A DNA stretch of 42,086 nt from JADHUC01 sp964617665 (lineage in GTDB: Bacteria > Planctomycetota > Planctomycetia > Pirellulales > Pirellulaceae), in NCBI GenBank assembly GCA_964617665.1, contig CAZUAH010000060.1, positions 1-42,086 on the forward strand. Reading direction: 5' to 3'. The notes under the pieces were generated by a model. It did not search any database, was not told the origin of the DNA, and was given only the letters and a program-made list of their open reading frames with translations. The translations under genes and the position numbers were made by a program. Positions 34,979 through 42,086 of this stretch are shown in pieces (position 1 is the first letter of the stretch; each line of letters begins with the position of its first letter).

Positions 34979-37807
34979 CTACGGGACGACGATTTCGCAC
35001 CATATACTTCGCGCGGCCGCTGGATTCAGTCGCAGTGTGCCGGAGTCGTTGGTCGTTTCGAGGCGGTGACTGCGTTTGCCGGTCGCGTCCAGCGCGTAGG
35101 TGATCGCCGGCCCTGGAACTTCGAGGCGGACTTCCGCGTCGACCGGTTCGACGATGACCGGCAGCCGGCCCTCGCCGGGCAGCATCCACGACATGGGCCC
35201 CCAAGAACGTTGTTTCGCAGTCGGTGGCCAGAAGCCCTGTGCGGTGTTTTCAGCCCTGCCGACCGAGGTCAACAGCACGTGACGCGATTGGCCGATCGGG
35301 GCCTCGTCCAGCGACGTGGCGGTCACCGTGGCAAAATCTGTTTGGCAATCAACATGCAGGCCGCCAAGGTCAATCGCGTCGGCCTTGGCGAGATAACCGA
35401 TGGCCGATTTGGTGCAGGGCGAATTGATCGTCAACACGCCTTCGCCATAGTCCAGGGACAGTTCGCCGGTATCGCTGTCCATTCGCTTTGCTTCGGCATC
35501 CATGCGGTCGTAGCCCGCCAATCGCAACTCGCGGGCCGCTTCGACAAACTTCGGATACAGCCACTGTTCCCACGGTCGTTCGGCAAACCGCACCACGTTC
35601 GTATCGCCTTCGACCCTAGCGTCCGCCGACGGTCCGCTGGCCAACACTACGTCCGCATCCTCGCGATAGGCGTCTTCGATGAACACGTTTCGCACCTTTG
35701 ACGTGAACATGAGGAATCGGTAGTTGGTGTACTTGGCATTCCGAGTGTGCGGACGTGGCGTGTAGGTGTCCTCCGGCGTGTGGACGACATGCACTTCGTT
35801 CCGGGCTGCGGCAACGTCATTCCGGTGGAACATCAATGCGGCTGCGGGGAATTCGCCCCAGCGGGCCGGATCGGACTGGCTGCGAAACATCGACAAACGC
35901 TTGTCCTTCAGTTCGTACGAGAACAGCAAGAAGATGTCCCAATCCTGCAAACAGGAATAGGCGGCCGCCATCAGCAGCCCTTCGCTACGGTACTCGTTCG
36001 GCCACGGGAAGTTGAACTCGGCAACCGCTTGCGGTTTTCCGGCCACGGTTGTACGGGCAATCACTGACAGCGGATTGCGCTCGGTGGGAATGTCGACGTT
36101 GACCAACGGGTCGTTGGCAAACTTGTAGAACGGTTTCGCGCTGCGGTGGGGATGACGCCAATACTGATTTCGCGACATGAAGTCGTTCATGGAGTCGACC
36201 TCCGTATCGACCACGACGAACTGCTGGTTCGTACCTGCGATCGGTACCCGAACGCCGAGTTGCTTCAAATGACTCCGCATCGTCTCGTAGTAGCGCCGCT
36301 GAATCTCGACGAGGAAGCGCAGCATATCGCTCACGCGCGGCGGGCTGAGCAACGGATCGACCGGCTTCCCGTCCGCAGTCGGCCGGAAACGGCCGAGCAT
36401 ACCGTAAGACATCGCCACATTCCCCTTTGCCGGAATCTCGTCCGGCAGCAGTGCGCAGTGGCCTTTTTTATCCGTCCACGCGTTTGCCAACTCTTGTCGG
36501 CTGTCGTATCGCGACGCCAACCATTGGTTCCAGCGTTGTTGTAGCTGGTCGCGATAATACGGCAGCGACAATCCAGACATGTTGAAGAAGTAGAAGATCG
36601 AATTTTCGTTCGTCGTTTCGACCACGGCGATAGCGGGCTCGTCCACGTAGCGCAGTCCTGTGTAAGGGTTGCGGTGCGTGAGCAGCTTTGTGGCGTAGTC
36701 TTTCTGCAATTCGATCATCCGTCCATCGAAAATGGACGCGCCCTTCATCGAACCCTGCCAGTTGTGCGTGAAATCGTCGCCGTGCTTCACGCCATCGGCC
36801 GTGCGAAACTGCCGGTAATCGAGCAAGTCGAGATAAACATAGATGCCTCGCTTCTTGAGTTCCGCGATGAAGTAGTCGATCCGATCGAGGGCATCGGCAT
36901 CAAACTGCTGGCTGGTGCCGCCGCGATAGTCGATCAGCGGTCCCCAGCGGCCGTCCATCGAATGCAGCCGGAGCATATTAACGCCGTACTTGGCCAATCG
37001 AGCGGCAACAACACGGGCCAAGTCTTTTTCCGGCGCGCAGTCGCGGCCACCCACGTTCGTGCCGAAGAATCGCGCCCGCGTACCATCCTCGAAATAGAAA
37101 TGCCCATCCGGTCGTACCGTAACAAACCCGCGCTTTCCGGCGGGAGCGTCCAGAAGGCCGGTCAGGTCGATACTGTCCAGATTCGTATCGTCCAGCGGAA
37201 ACTCGAACGGAAACCAGTCCTGGGTGTCCTTGAAGACGTATTCCACTTCGGGCAGCTCGTCGCTCTTGCCGGACACCTTCACGTCGTCAAACCAAGCCGA
37301 TCCTTTACTGCGAGCCAGGTTCAACGAGACGATCAACGAGTCCGCATCCGCCGGCGCAACGGCCGAGACTGTCAACTTCCGCCAGTCTTCGGTGCCCGAG
37401 GCACGTTCGGTCCCGATTTCGCTCAACCACCGCGAACCACGTTGCCAAGCCAAATGCGCATAGGCCTGTCCCGTGACGCTTTCGGTCTTGACCCACACTT
37501 CCAGCTTGTATTCGCTCCCCGGTGCGATCGGCCGCGCCGCGGCAACCCAGCGTCCCGTGCAACGCTGCCAATCGCGTTGGTCGCCCGACCGGAAGGAATC
37601 GCTGATTTTGAAGCTGCGTTTGCCCGTTCGCGAGACGGCGTCATCCCACTCCAACCGCGCCGGCGAATCGAAGGCATACGGACGCCAGCCGTCGGGGAGT
37701 GTATCCCGATCGCGGTCCTCTTCAAATGACGGGTTTGTGACGAAGTCTTCGTGATACGAAAGATCGCTTGCCAGCAGGCACAAGACGAAAACGGTGTTCA
37801 GTGTCAT
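34979..37807 (-). CDS. Exported GH5-like (clan A) glycoside hydrolase with N-terminal carbohydrate-binding module
   Basis: A 942-residue protein with a short signal peptide (MTLNTVFVLCLLASD). Residues about 25-185 resemble a CBM4/9-like module (NPSFEEDRDRDTLPDGW, APGSEYKLEVWVKTES, GSAWFDDVKVSG). A clan-A TIM barrel covers about 210-640, with E401 in AVVETTNENS as the acid/base candidate and E597 in AVAEFNFPWPNE as the nucleophile candidate. The C-terminus is beta-rich (about 650-940), like the sandwich domains that follow such barrels. The natural substrate cannot be named; a plant- or algal-type beta-glycan is plausible. GGGAGG lies 9 nt or so upstream of the ATG. The Tat-exported propeller gene ends 36 bp upstream, so both are probably one operon. 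Confidence 0.75.
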   Translation of the reverse strand: MTLNTVFVLCLLASDLSYHEDFVTNPSFEEDRDRDTLPDGWRPYAFDSPARLEWDDAVSRTGKRSFKISDSFRSGDQRDWQRCTGRWVAAARPIAPGSEYKLEVWVKTESVTGQAYAHLAWQRGSRWLSEIGTERASGTEDWRKLTVSAVAPADADSLIVSLNLARSKGSAWFDDVKVSGKSDELPEVEYVFKDTQDWFPFEFPLDDTNLDSIDLTGLLDAPAGKRGFVTVRPDGHFYFEDGTRARFFGTNVGGRDCAPEKDLARVVAARLAKYGVNMLRLHSMDGRWGPLIDYRGGTSQQFDADALDRIDYFIAELKKRGIYVYLDLLDYRQFRTADGVKHGDDFTHNWQGSMKGASIFDGRMIELQKDYATKLLTHRNPYTGLRYVDEPAIAVVETTNENSIFYFFNMSGLSLPYYRDQLQQRWNQWLASRYDSRQELANAWTDKKGHCALLPDEIPAKGNVAMSYGMLGRFRPTADGKPVDPLLSPPRVSDMLRFLVEIQRRYYETMRSHLKQLGVRVPIAGTNQQFVVVDTEVDSMNDFMSRNQYWRHPHRSAKPFYKFANDPLVNVDIPTERNPLSVIARTTVAGKPQAVAEFNFPWPNEYRSEGLLMAAAYSCLQDWDIFLLFSYELKDKRLSMFRSQSDPARWGEFPAAALMFHRNDVAAARNEVHVVHTPEDTYTPRPHTRNAKYTNYRFLMFTSKVRNVFIEDAYREDADVVLASGPSADARVEGDTNVVRFAERPWEQWLYPKFVEAARELRLAGYDRMDAEAKRMDSDTGELSLDYGEGVLTINSPCTKSAIGYLAKADAIDLGGLHVDCQTDFATVTATSLDEAPIGQSRHVLLTSVGRAENTAQGFWPPTAKQRSWGPMSWMLPGEGRLPVIVEPVDAEVRLEVPGPAITYALDATGKRSHRLETTNDSGTLRLNPAAARSIWCEIVVP

Positions 37808-37843
37808 CAGTTGTAGCCTCCCAATATGTCCAGACTCGCCTTG

Positions 37844-38935
37844 TTATGCGTCGCTCAGCGCGGTGCCGATTCCCGTCCGGCCGTAGCCATTGCCGCAGTA
37901 AAACAACCTCAGCCGATCTCCCTCCTGAATTACGGAGGGGTATTCGACCATTTGCTTTTCCCAACCGTCGCCTTGCGGTGTCAGTTGCAGGTTGTCGCCG
38001 TAGCGTTTTCCACGCCGCCAGTCGATTCCGTCGTCTGATTCCGCGTAGCAGATGCTGTAGTAGTTCCAACGCGTGCCGATGGCCGAGTACCACATACGAA
38101 AACTGCCATCGGCGTTCTGATGTACGACCGGCCCGGCTGCTGCAACGTTCTCGTAGTCGCGATCCGGATCGCGCAGCATCACGGCGCCGCGTTTTGTCCA
38201 ATGGATGCCGTCCGGTGAGACCGCCAAGCAAACCGTCTTGTTTTGATCCAGAAACACGGTGTCGCCAACCGTCGGGCAACCCGTGTAGTAGAATCGCCAT
38301 TCGGAGTCGCCGCCGGGCAAACGGACCCGCAGCACCGATCCGCCAGCCATGCCGATGGCGTCGGGATCGCCATCCTTGCCGCTGCGCTGGAGCACCGGAT
38401 TGTCTTCGTACTTCTCCCATGACTTTCCATCTCGGCTAATCGCCATTCCGATCGCAGGAAACGCACTTAGCCCTTTGCCGCGGCCGCAATTGCCCGTGTA
38501 GTACAAATGCCAACGATCTGGCGCCATCTGGATAACGTGCGGCAGTACACACCAGCGTGCGTCGAATGCACCGTCCGGTCCGACGTCGAACAACGGCCCA
38601 TGCCGTTGCCACGCGCCAAGATCGTCGACCGAAGCCGTGGCGAGACAAATACGTTGGCGGCCCTTATCGTCGCCGCCAGAGTAATACAAATGATACTGGT
38701 CACCCACACGACACACCCATGGATTCATGCACCGTGTTGAATCGAACGAACCTGCCTTGCCGGGTGGTAGAATCGGATTCCGTGGATCCCGCTGCCATGT
38801 CACGGGCCTCTTCAACGCTTGAATTCCAGATGACGTCTTCTCGTCGGCTCGGGTGCGTGTCGCAACAACGGCTCCGCCCAACGACGCTGCCGAAGACCAC
38901 AACATTTCTCGACGAGTGATGCGCTGGCGATACAT
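37844..38935 (-). CDS. Tat-exported five-bladed propeller, GH43/GH130-like
   Basis: A 363-residue protein with a twin-arginine signal (RQRITRREMLWSSAASLGGA). The body repeats a blade motif with short Tyr/Asp-rich segments (DQYHLYYSGGDDKGRQ, DRWHLYYTGNCGRGKG, SEWRFYYTGCPTVGD, GSFRMWYSAIGTRWN, DRLRLFYCGNGYG), as in GH43, GH62 and GH130 propellers. RDPRNPILPPG at the start of the domain resembles the GH130 entry strand. Whether it hydrolyses, phosphorolyses or only binds sugars is open. The ATG at 38935 is chosen because GGAG lies 8 nt upstream and the Tat signal begins there; the open frame starts 48 codons earlier. It precedes the GH5-like gene on the same strand. Confidence 0.7.
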   Translation of the reverse strand: MYRQRITRREMLWSSAASLGGAVVATRTRADEKTSSGIQALKRPVTWQRDPRNPILPPGKAGSFDSTRCMNPWVCRVGDQYHLYYSGGDDKGRQRICLATASVDDLGAWQRHGPLFDVGPDGAFDARWCVLPHVIQMAPDRWHLYYTGNCGRGKGLSAFPAIGMAISRDGKSWEKYEDNPVLQRSGKDGDPDAIGMAGGSVLRVRLPGGDSEWRFYYTGCPTVGDTVFLDQNKTVCLAVSPDGIHWTKRGAVMLRDPDRDYENVAAAGPVVHQNADGSFRMWYSAIGTRWNYYSICYAESDDGIDWRRGKRYGDNLQLTPQGDGWEKQMVEYPSVIQEGDRLRLFYCGNGYGRTGIGTALSDA

Positions 38936-39316
38936 TACGGGTGCTCCGGAATTTGATAGAATCTGCGGCTGCAGAGACTGCGCTGTTGGCAACTCCATAA
39001 CGAGCTCGACTACGAGACTGGCCAAATACAAAGAATATCGTGTCGCCACGGCTAACGCCACAGGCAAGGCTTTGCGCAAGGAGCAATGCGATGCGTAGCA
39101 GCCACGTCGTGTTGGTCTTAGACACGGAGGATCGACCGACCCGCTTGGATCTGCATTTCATGATGCACAATCAAGGAACGAAGAACCGTCCGAAACAACC
39201 ACGTGGCCGGAGTAACGTCAACGGGCAGTGATAGTAGCCGGGTCTGAGAAGTGCAGCGCTTCGAGAGGAGGGTGGAGCACGCTGAATCGAAACCATCGGC
39301 TTCCGCAGGTTGTTGA
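38936..39316. other. Gap with only one possible small gene
   Basis: This 381-bp stretch lies between the Tat-exported propeller gene and the end of the LRR lipoprotein gene. It contains one short open frame with a good ribosome site (39091-39231). I see no other gene, RNA structure or clear repeat. Confidence 0.5.
39091..39231 (+). CDS. Possible small protein, 46 residues, unknown
   Basis: A 46-codon frame starting MRSSHVVLVLDTEDRPTRLD, with AAGGAG 7 nt before the ATG, and running to TGA at 39229-39231. The tail is basic (NRPKQPRGRSNVNGQ). It sits alone on the plus strand between minus-strand genes, and nothing in the sequence identifies it. It could be a fragment of a lost mobile element. 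Confidence 0.3.
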   Translation: MRSSHVVLVLDTEDRPTRLDLHFMMHNQGTKNRPKQPRGRSNVNGQ

Positions 39317-40666
39317 TTAGTGGGCGATCTTCGTTTTGGGAAGTGCCTTTGTCAGTTCGGCCAGTCCCTCTTCCGAGATGCTAGTCCCTGAGATGTCGAG
39401 TTCCTTGAGTTGCGTGAACTGTGCAAGGTGCAGTACGGCGGTGTCGGTGATGGCGACGTTGCGCAGGTCTAACCGTCCCAGGTTACGGATCGTCGTCAAT
39501 TTCGACAGGCCGGCGTCAGAGATTCCCGCATCGCGCAGGATCAGGGCCCGCAGACCAGTCAATTCGCCGAGCGTCTGCATGCCGGTGTCGGTCAGGGGTG
39601 TCGACATCACGTTCAGTGACTTCAATCCTGGCAACTCCTTCAGATGCACCAGCGCCTCGTCCGCGAGGTAAGTGCCACCCAGGTCTAACCACTCGAGGTT
39701 CTGCATGCTTTTCAGGTGAACCAGTCCGCTACCATCGGTTGCCACCCGGCGGAGATCTAACCGCCGCAACTTGGTCAGCCCAGCCAGATGCGCCAAGCCT
39801 TCGTCGGTGACCTGAAAGTTCTGCGCCAGGGAAAGATCCTCCAAGTCGGTTAATCGGGCGACGAATTCAAGGCCGTAATCGCTCACCGCGTAAGAATCCT
39901 CGACGGCCAGCGTGCGTAACTGGCTCATCGCGGAAAGAAACTCCAGGCCGCCGTCACCAACCGCACGGCTGCGTACGCGGAGCGTTTGGAGGTTCTTCAT
40001 GCCGGCCACCAGTTCGAGACCGCCGTCACCAATCTGGTCGCTGCCTTCGAGATCGAGCGTGCGGAGGTTTTCCAGTTTGGAGATGGGATCCAGGCCGCCG
40101 TCACTGATGTAGCTGTCGGTCAGTATCAGATGTTCGAGCCGAGGAAACTCCTTGAAATATTCCGCCGCAGCGTCGGACATTCGGGACAAGCGGTGCAGGC
40201 GCAGTGAGTTGAGGTTTTCGAGGGCTGCGAGCGTCTTCACGCCCGCGTCAGTCACACCGACGTTGTCCAGGTCCAGGGTCGTCAATCCCTTGATGCCAGC
40301 CAAATGCGGCATAGACGCGTCCGTGATCCCAGCGCCTTTCAACTGCAGCCGAATTAGATTGGGCAGCGCGGCCAACTGTTCCGCATCGGCATCCGCGAGG
40401 CTCGCTCCGAGCAGATCGACGCCGACCAGTCGTCCCTCGTCATCGAACTCGACCTCGCCGCCCCACTGGTTGATCTGCTCAAAAAGGGGGGCAAAGGTTA
40501 TCGCGTCACCCTGCGGCACATCGGGCGGTGCAGTATCAGGGGAAGGGTCAGCCTGTTGCTCTGAAATGTCCTCGCGCGGGGCTACTTCCTGGCGCGGCCC
40601 GGACGGGCACCCCGCAGCAACGAGTATCATGCACCCGACAAACCATGATCTCAGCCATTGCCTCAC
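39317..40666 (-). CDS. Leucine-rich-repeat lipoprotein
   Basis: A 449-residue protein starting with a signal peptide and clear lipobox (CMILVAAGC, with Cys22 as likely lipidation site). After a Pro/Asp-rich spacer, about 12-13 leucine-rich repeats run from residue 75 to the end, each about 24 residues with a core such as LTTLDLDNVGVTDAGVKTL or LKELDISGTSISEEGLAEL. This form is common in envelope proteins of planctomycetes. It probably binds a protein or glycan partner. The start is GTG at 40666, because AGGAG lies 8 nt before it and the signal peptide follows; a TTG ten codons upstream is less likely. The HEAT-repeat gene ends about 90 bp upstream, with a long palindrome between them. Confidence 0.75.
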   Translation of the reverse strand: MRQWLRSWFVGCMILVAAGCPSGPRQEVAPREDISEQQADPSPDTAPPDVPQGDAITFAPLFEQINQWGGEVEFDDEGRLVGVDLLGASLADADAEQLAALPNLIRLQLKGAGITDASMPHLAGIKGLTTLDLDNVGVTDAGVKTLAALENLNSLRLHRLSRMSDAAAEYFKEFPRLEHLILTDSYISDGGLDPISKLENLRTLDLEGSDQIGDGGLELVAGMKNLQTLRVRSRAVGDGGLEFLSAMSQLRTLAVEDSYAVSDYGLEFVARLTDLEDLSLAQNFQVTDEGLAHLAGLTKLRRLDLRRVATDGSGLVHLKSMQNLEWLDLGGTYLADEALVHLKELPGLKSLNVMSTPLTDTGMQTLGELTGLRALILRDAGISDAGLSKLTTIRNLGRLDLRNVAITDTAVLHLAQFTQLKELDISGTSISEEGLAELTKALPKTKIAH

Positions 40667-40711
40667 TTGGCAGACTCCTATGTGAACTTGGCCCAACGGC
40701 TACGGACCAGG

Positions 40712-40740
40712 TGTGGGGCACGATTCCAACGTGCCCCACA
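40712..40740. repeat. Perfect 11-bp palindrome in the LRR/HEAT spacer
   Basis: TGTGGGGCACG and its exact complement CGTGCCCCACA are separated by a 7-nt loop. The hairpin lies 18 bp after the HEAT-gene stop and 46 bp before the LRR-gene start. It has no T-tract. It resembles a REP-like dispersed element, although it could also act as a transcription or RNA-processing signal. Confidence 0.7.
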
Positions 40741-40758
40741 GCAACCCCCAAGCTCGAC

Positions 40759-41328
40759 TCATCGGCCAACCGGTTTGACCGATGTCTTCTTGGTCGGCAC
40801 GAGCCGCATGTCGGGCACACCGGGTGTCTCGACACCACGCACGCGAAGCGAGTGGGCCAGCGCGGGCTTCTGAGCATCGGCGGCCTTAGCCAGCGCCTCT
40901 TTCAGCACGGCGGTCGCCTTGTCGCCGGGCAGACGCTCCAGTGCCATACGCGCATCCTCGTGAAGCTCGGCGTTGGCCAACAGGGCTGCGACCGGCTCGA
41001 CCGCTTCCTCGCCAGCGATCTGCCACGTCATCCACAACGCGTCGCGACGCAACTGCAGCGGCTGGGAATCGCCGAGCAGCTTGAGCAACTCGGCCGCCAC
41101 GGCTTTCGCTCCGTTTTCCGCACCAGGACGACCGGCGTAATAGACGATATTCTGAATCGCCCGGTTGGCCGCTCGCGCCACCTCCAGCTCTCCGCCTGCA
41201 GCGATCTTCGCCAGCGGAAGCACAGCCTTAGCCCCCACGGGGCCGGCACCGTCACGAGCCGCAGCACGCACCGTATCGTCAGTGCTCTGAATGTTCTCGA
41301 TCAGAGTATCAAGGGTCAATTCTGCCAT
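40759..41328 (-). CDS. HEAT-repeat-like helical protein
   Basis: A 189-residue, all-helical protein with no signal peptide. Segments such as DDTVRAAARDGAGPVGAKAV, LEVARAANRAIQNIVYYAG and EEAVEPVAALLANAELHEDA resemble HEAT repeats, which form flexible solenoids for protein binding. The last 20 residues are basic. The ATG at 41328 is preferred because AAGGA lies upstream and the helical domain starts immediately. The open frame goes on 28 codons further, but that extension is only the translation of the heptamer array next to it. It lies between the LRR lipoprotein and the four-helix-bundle gene, on the same strand. Confidence 0.6.
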   Translation of the reverse strand: MAELTLDTLIENIQSTDDTVRAAARDGAGPVGAKAVLPLAKIAAGGELEVARAANRAIQNIVYYAGRPGAENGAKAVAAELLKLLGDSQPLQLRRDALWMTWQIAGEEAVEPVAALLANAELHEDARMALERLPGDKATAVLKEALAKAADAQKPALAHSLRVRGVETPGVPDMRLVPTKKTSVKPVGR

Positions 41329-41351
41329 GGATGGTGTCCTTGTTGGTGTGT

Positions 41352-41398
41352 GATTCGGGATATGGGATACGGGATACGTGTCGTGCATCCCGCATCGC
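41352..41398. repeat. Heptanucleotide array, GATNCGG family, left flank of four-helix-bundle gene
   Basis: Four 7-nt units on the plus strand (GATTCGG, GATATGG, GATACGG, GATACGT) at 41352-41379, then two inverted units (GCATCCC, GCATCGC) at 41385-41398. The change of orientation makes an imperfect 12-bp hairpin, 41366-41377 with 41385-41396, with a 7-nt loop. Confidence 0.8.
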
Positions 41399-41411
41399 GT
41401 TTCCGTGGTCA

Positions 41412-41816
41412 TTAGTACACGCTGTAGTCTGTGGGTTCTTCACGTACGCTGTTGTGCGACTTCTCGACACCTTGGATGAACCTGTTTAGCTTCCGCCCAA
41501 GGGTATCGAGCCGTTCGTGGAGCCTGTGGTAGAACGGTTCATCCGTCAGCGATCTGGTCTCAAACAACGTTTCCAGGTGATCTATCGTCTCGTCACACGA
41601 CGCGTGAGCGTAGGTGAGAAATCTGATGAAATCCTGCTTGTATCGCCTGCGTCCGTAGCCCTCGACGATGTTTGATTTCACTGACTTCATGGACCCGCGG
41701 ATTTGCGAGGCTTCTTCGTACAGCTCGAACTTGGGAAGCTTCTGAAGGGTCATCTCGTGCACGTCAACAGTCAACTCCCTGGCCAATTGCCAGATATCCA
41801 GTTTCCTGTAACTCAT
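41412..41816 (-). CDS. Four-helix-bundle protein (23S rRNA intervening-sequence / IVP type)
   Basis: A 134-residue protein of the four-helix-bundle family found in 23S rRNA intervening sequences and related to the Avd accessory protein of diversity-generating retroelements. Diagnostic segments are YRKLDIWQLARELTVDVHEM, QIRGSMKSVKSNIVEGYGRR and FIRFLTYAHASCDETIDHLE. Family members form pentamers with a basic, probably nucleic-acid-binding surface, but function is not well known. ATG 41816 is chosen because GGAGGG lies 8 nt upstream. The 24 codons before it in the open frame are translation of the flanking repeat (for example GCEIRDARF). No rRNA or reverse transcriptase is nearby. It has arrays of the same heptamer on both sides. 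Confidence 0.85.
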   Translation of the reverse strand: MSYRKLDIWQLARELTVDVHEMTLQKLPKFELYEEASQIRGSMKSVKSNIVEGYGRRRYKQDFIRFLTYAHASCDETIDHLETLFETRSLTDEPFYHRLHERLDTLGRKLNRFIQGVEKSHNSVREEPTDYSVY

Positions 41817-41828
41817 GCCTGAGGCCCT

Positions 41829-41891
41829 CCATCTCGCAACCCGCATCACGAATCTCGCATCACGAATCTCGCATCCCGCCACCCGCATCCC
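41829..41891. repeat. Heptanucleotide array, GATNCGG family, right flank of four-helix-bundle gene
   Basis: Nine 7-nt units, read on the minus strand as GATGCGG, GATGCGA, GATTCGT and variants. Units GCATCAC and GAATCTC alternate exactly twice on the plus strand (41843-41870). The array begins just upstream of the ribosome site of the four-helix-bundle gene and ends next to the stop codon of the Gfo/Idh/MocA gene at 41893. Confidence 0.85.
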
Positions 41892-41892
41892 G

Positions 41893-42086
41893 CTACAGCA
41901 CGTATGGGTACCGTTGCGGTCGGCCCATGAGTCGCCGGGCTTGTTCGTCGCCGACGATTTCGCGTTTGCTTTGGTCCCACTTGAGCTTGCGGCCCAGCAG
42001 GAATGATAGGTTGCCTAACACGGTCAGGATGGCCACGTCGGCACTGGCTTCGACGTTCATGATCGTCTTCTTGCCGGTCTTGATGC
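41893..42086 (-). CDS. Gfo/Idh/MocA-family oxidoreductase, C-terminal end (5' part outside window)
   Basis: Reading the minus strand from the window edge gives 63 residues up to TAG at 41893-41895. They include ADVAILTVLGNLSFLLGRKL and end GDEQARRLMGRPQRYPYVL, the typical C-terminus of exported planctomycete Gfo/Idh/MocA proteins (the family usually ends in a form of DEEANRLLSRPxRxPW). These are NAD(P)-dependent sugar or polyol oxidoreductases. The active site is outside the window. Its stop directly abuts the heptamer array of the next gene. Confidence 0.75.
   Translation of the reverse strand, partial: IKTGKKTIMNVEASADVAILTVLGNLSFLLGRKLKWDQSKREIVGDEQARRLMGRPQRYPYVL

Noticed and set aside
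33837..35204. Minus-strand frame of 455 codons
   Set aside because: It is antisense to the GH20-like gene and overlaps the end of the GH5-like gene; the translation has no recognisable domain.
41412..41816. Diversity-generating retroelement, because the protein is Avd-like
   Set aside because: There is no reverse transcriptase and no template/variable repeat pair in the window.
41829..41891. Heptamer array as a possible CRISPR
   Set aside because: Units are 7 nt with no spacers, and no Cas protein is present.

Overview
The window looks like a chromosome segment from a planctomycete, probably of the Pirellulales type. This is inferred from gene style: very long exported multidomain proteins, a propeller/CxxCH/FGE-sulfatase fusion, PQQ-like propeller proteins, an SHD1-like lipoprotein, a YVTN-propeller cytochrome, Tat-exported enzymes and a Gfo/Idh/MocA C-terminus of planctomycete type. 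There are no rRNA, tRNA, CRISPR or phage genes.

Layout. 1-1989 (+): the end of an HDOD protein and two response regulators, one carrying a degenerate HD-GYP-like domain. 2191-10687 (-): an M28 peptidase, a 1513-residue exported LamG/TIM-barrel/carbohydrate-binding protein, a coiled-coil protein and a non-pyrrolysine MttB-family methyltransferase. 10823-16565 (+): an exported alpha/alpha-barrel protein and a 1356-residue propeller/CxxCH/FGE-like fusion. 16575-21693 (-): an SDR, DeoC and FGGY-kinase sugar cassette followed by a YVTN-propeller c-type cytochrome. 21868-26618 (-): an exported methyltransferase-like/PQQ-propeller protein translationally coupled to an SHD1-like lipoprotein. 26718-27443: a transposase remnant. 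27665-38935: a glycan cluster with a parallel beta-helix protein, a coupled 98-residue orphan, a Tat-exported TIM-barrel protein, a BNR sialidase-like protein, a GH20-like hexosaminidase, a GH5-like hydrolase and a GH43/GH130-like propeller. 39317-42086 (-): an LRR lipoprotein, a HEAT-repeat protein, a four-helix-bundle (23S rRNA IVP-type) protein and the end of a Gfo/Idh/MocA oxidoreductase.

Most genes appear to serve capture and breakdown of complex glycans in the cell envelope. The cytoplasmic SDR/aldolase/kinase set could handle one released sugar. No transporter is present.

The most unusual signal is a set of heptanucleotide (7-nt) tandem arrays. One sequence family (core GATNCGG) flanks the four-helix-bundle gene on both sides, mostly in opposite orientation, so a transcript could fold into a stem around the gene. 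Within the propeller gene at 23391-26618, four short arrays of different heptamers are read in frame as protein. Many starts were moved inward from the longest open frame because a Shine-Dalgarno sequence and a signal peptide or domain start support the inner codon.
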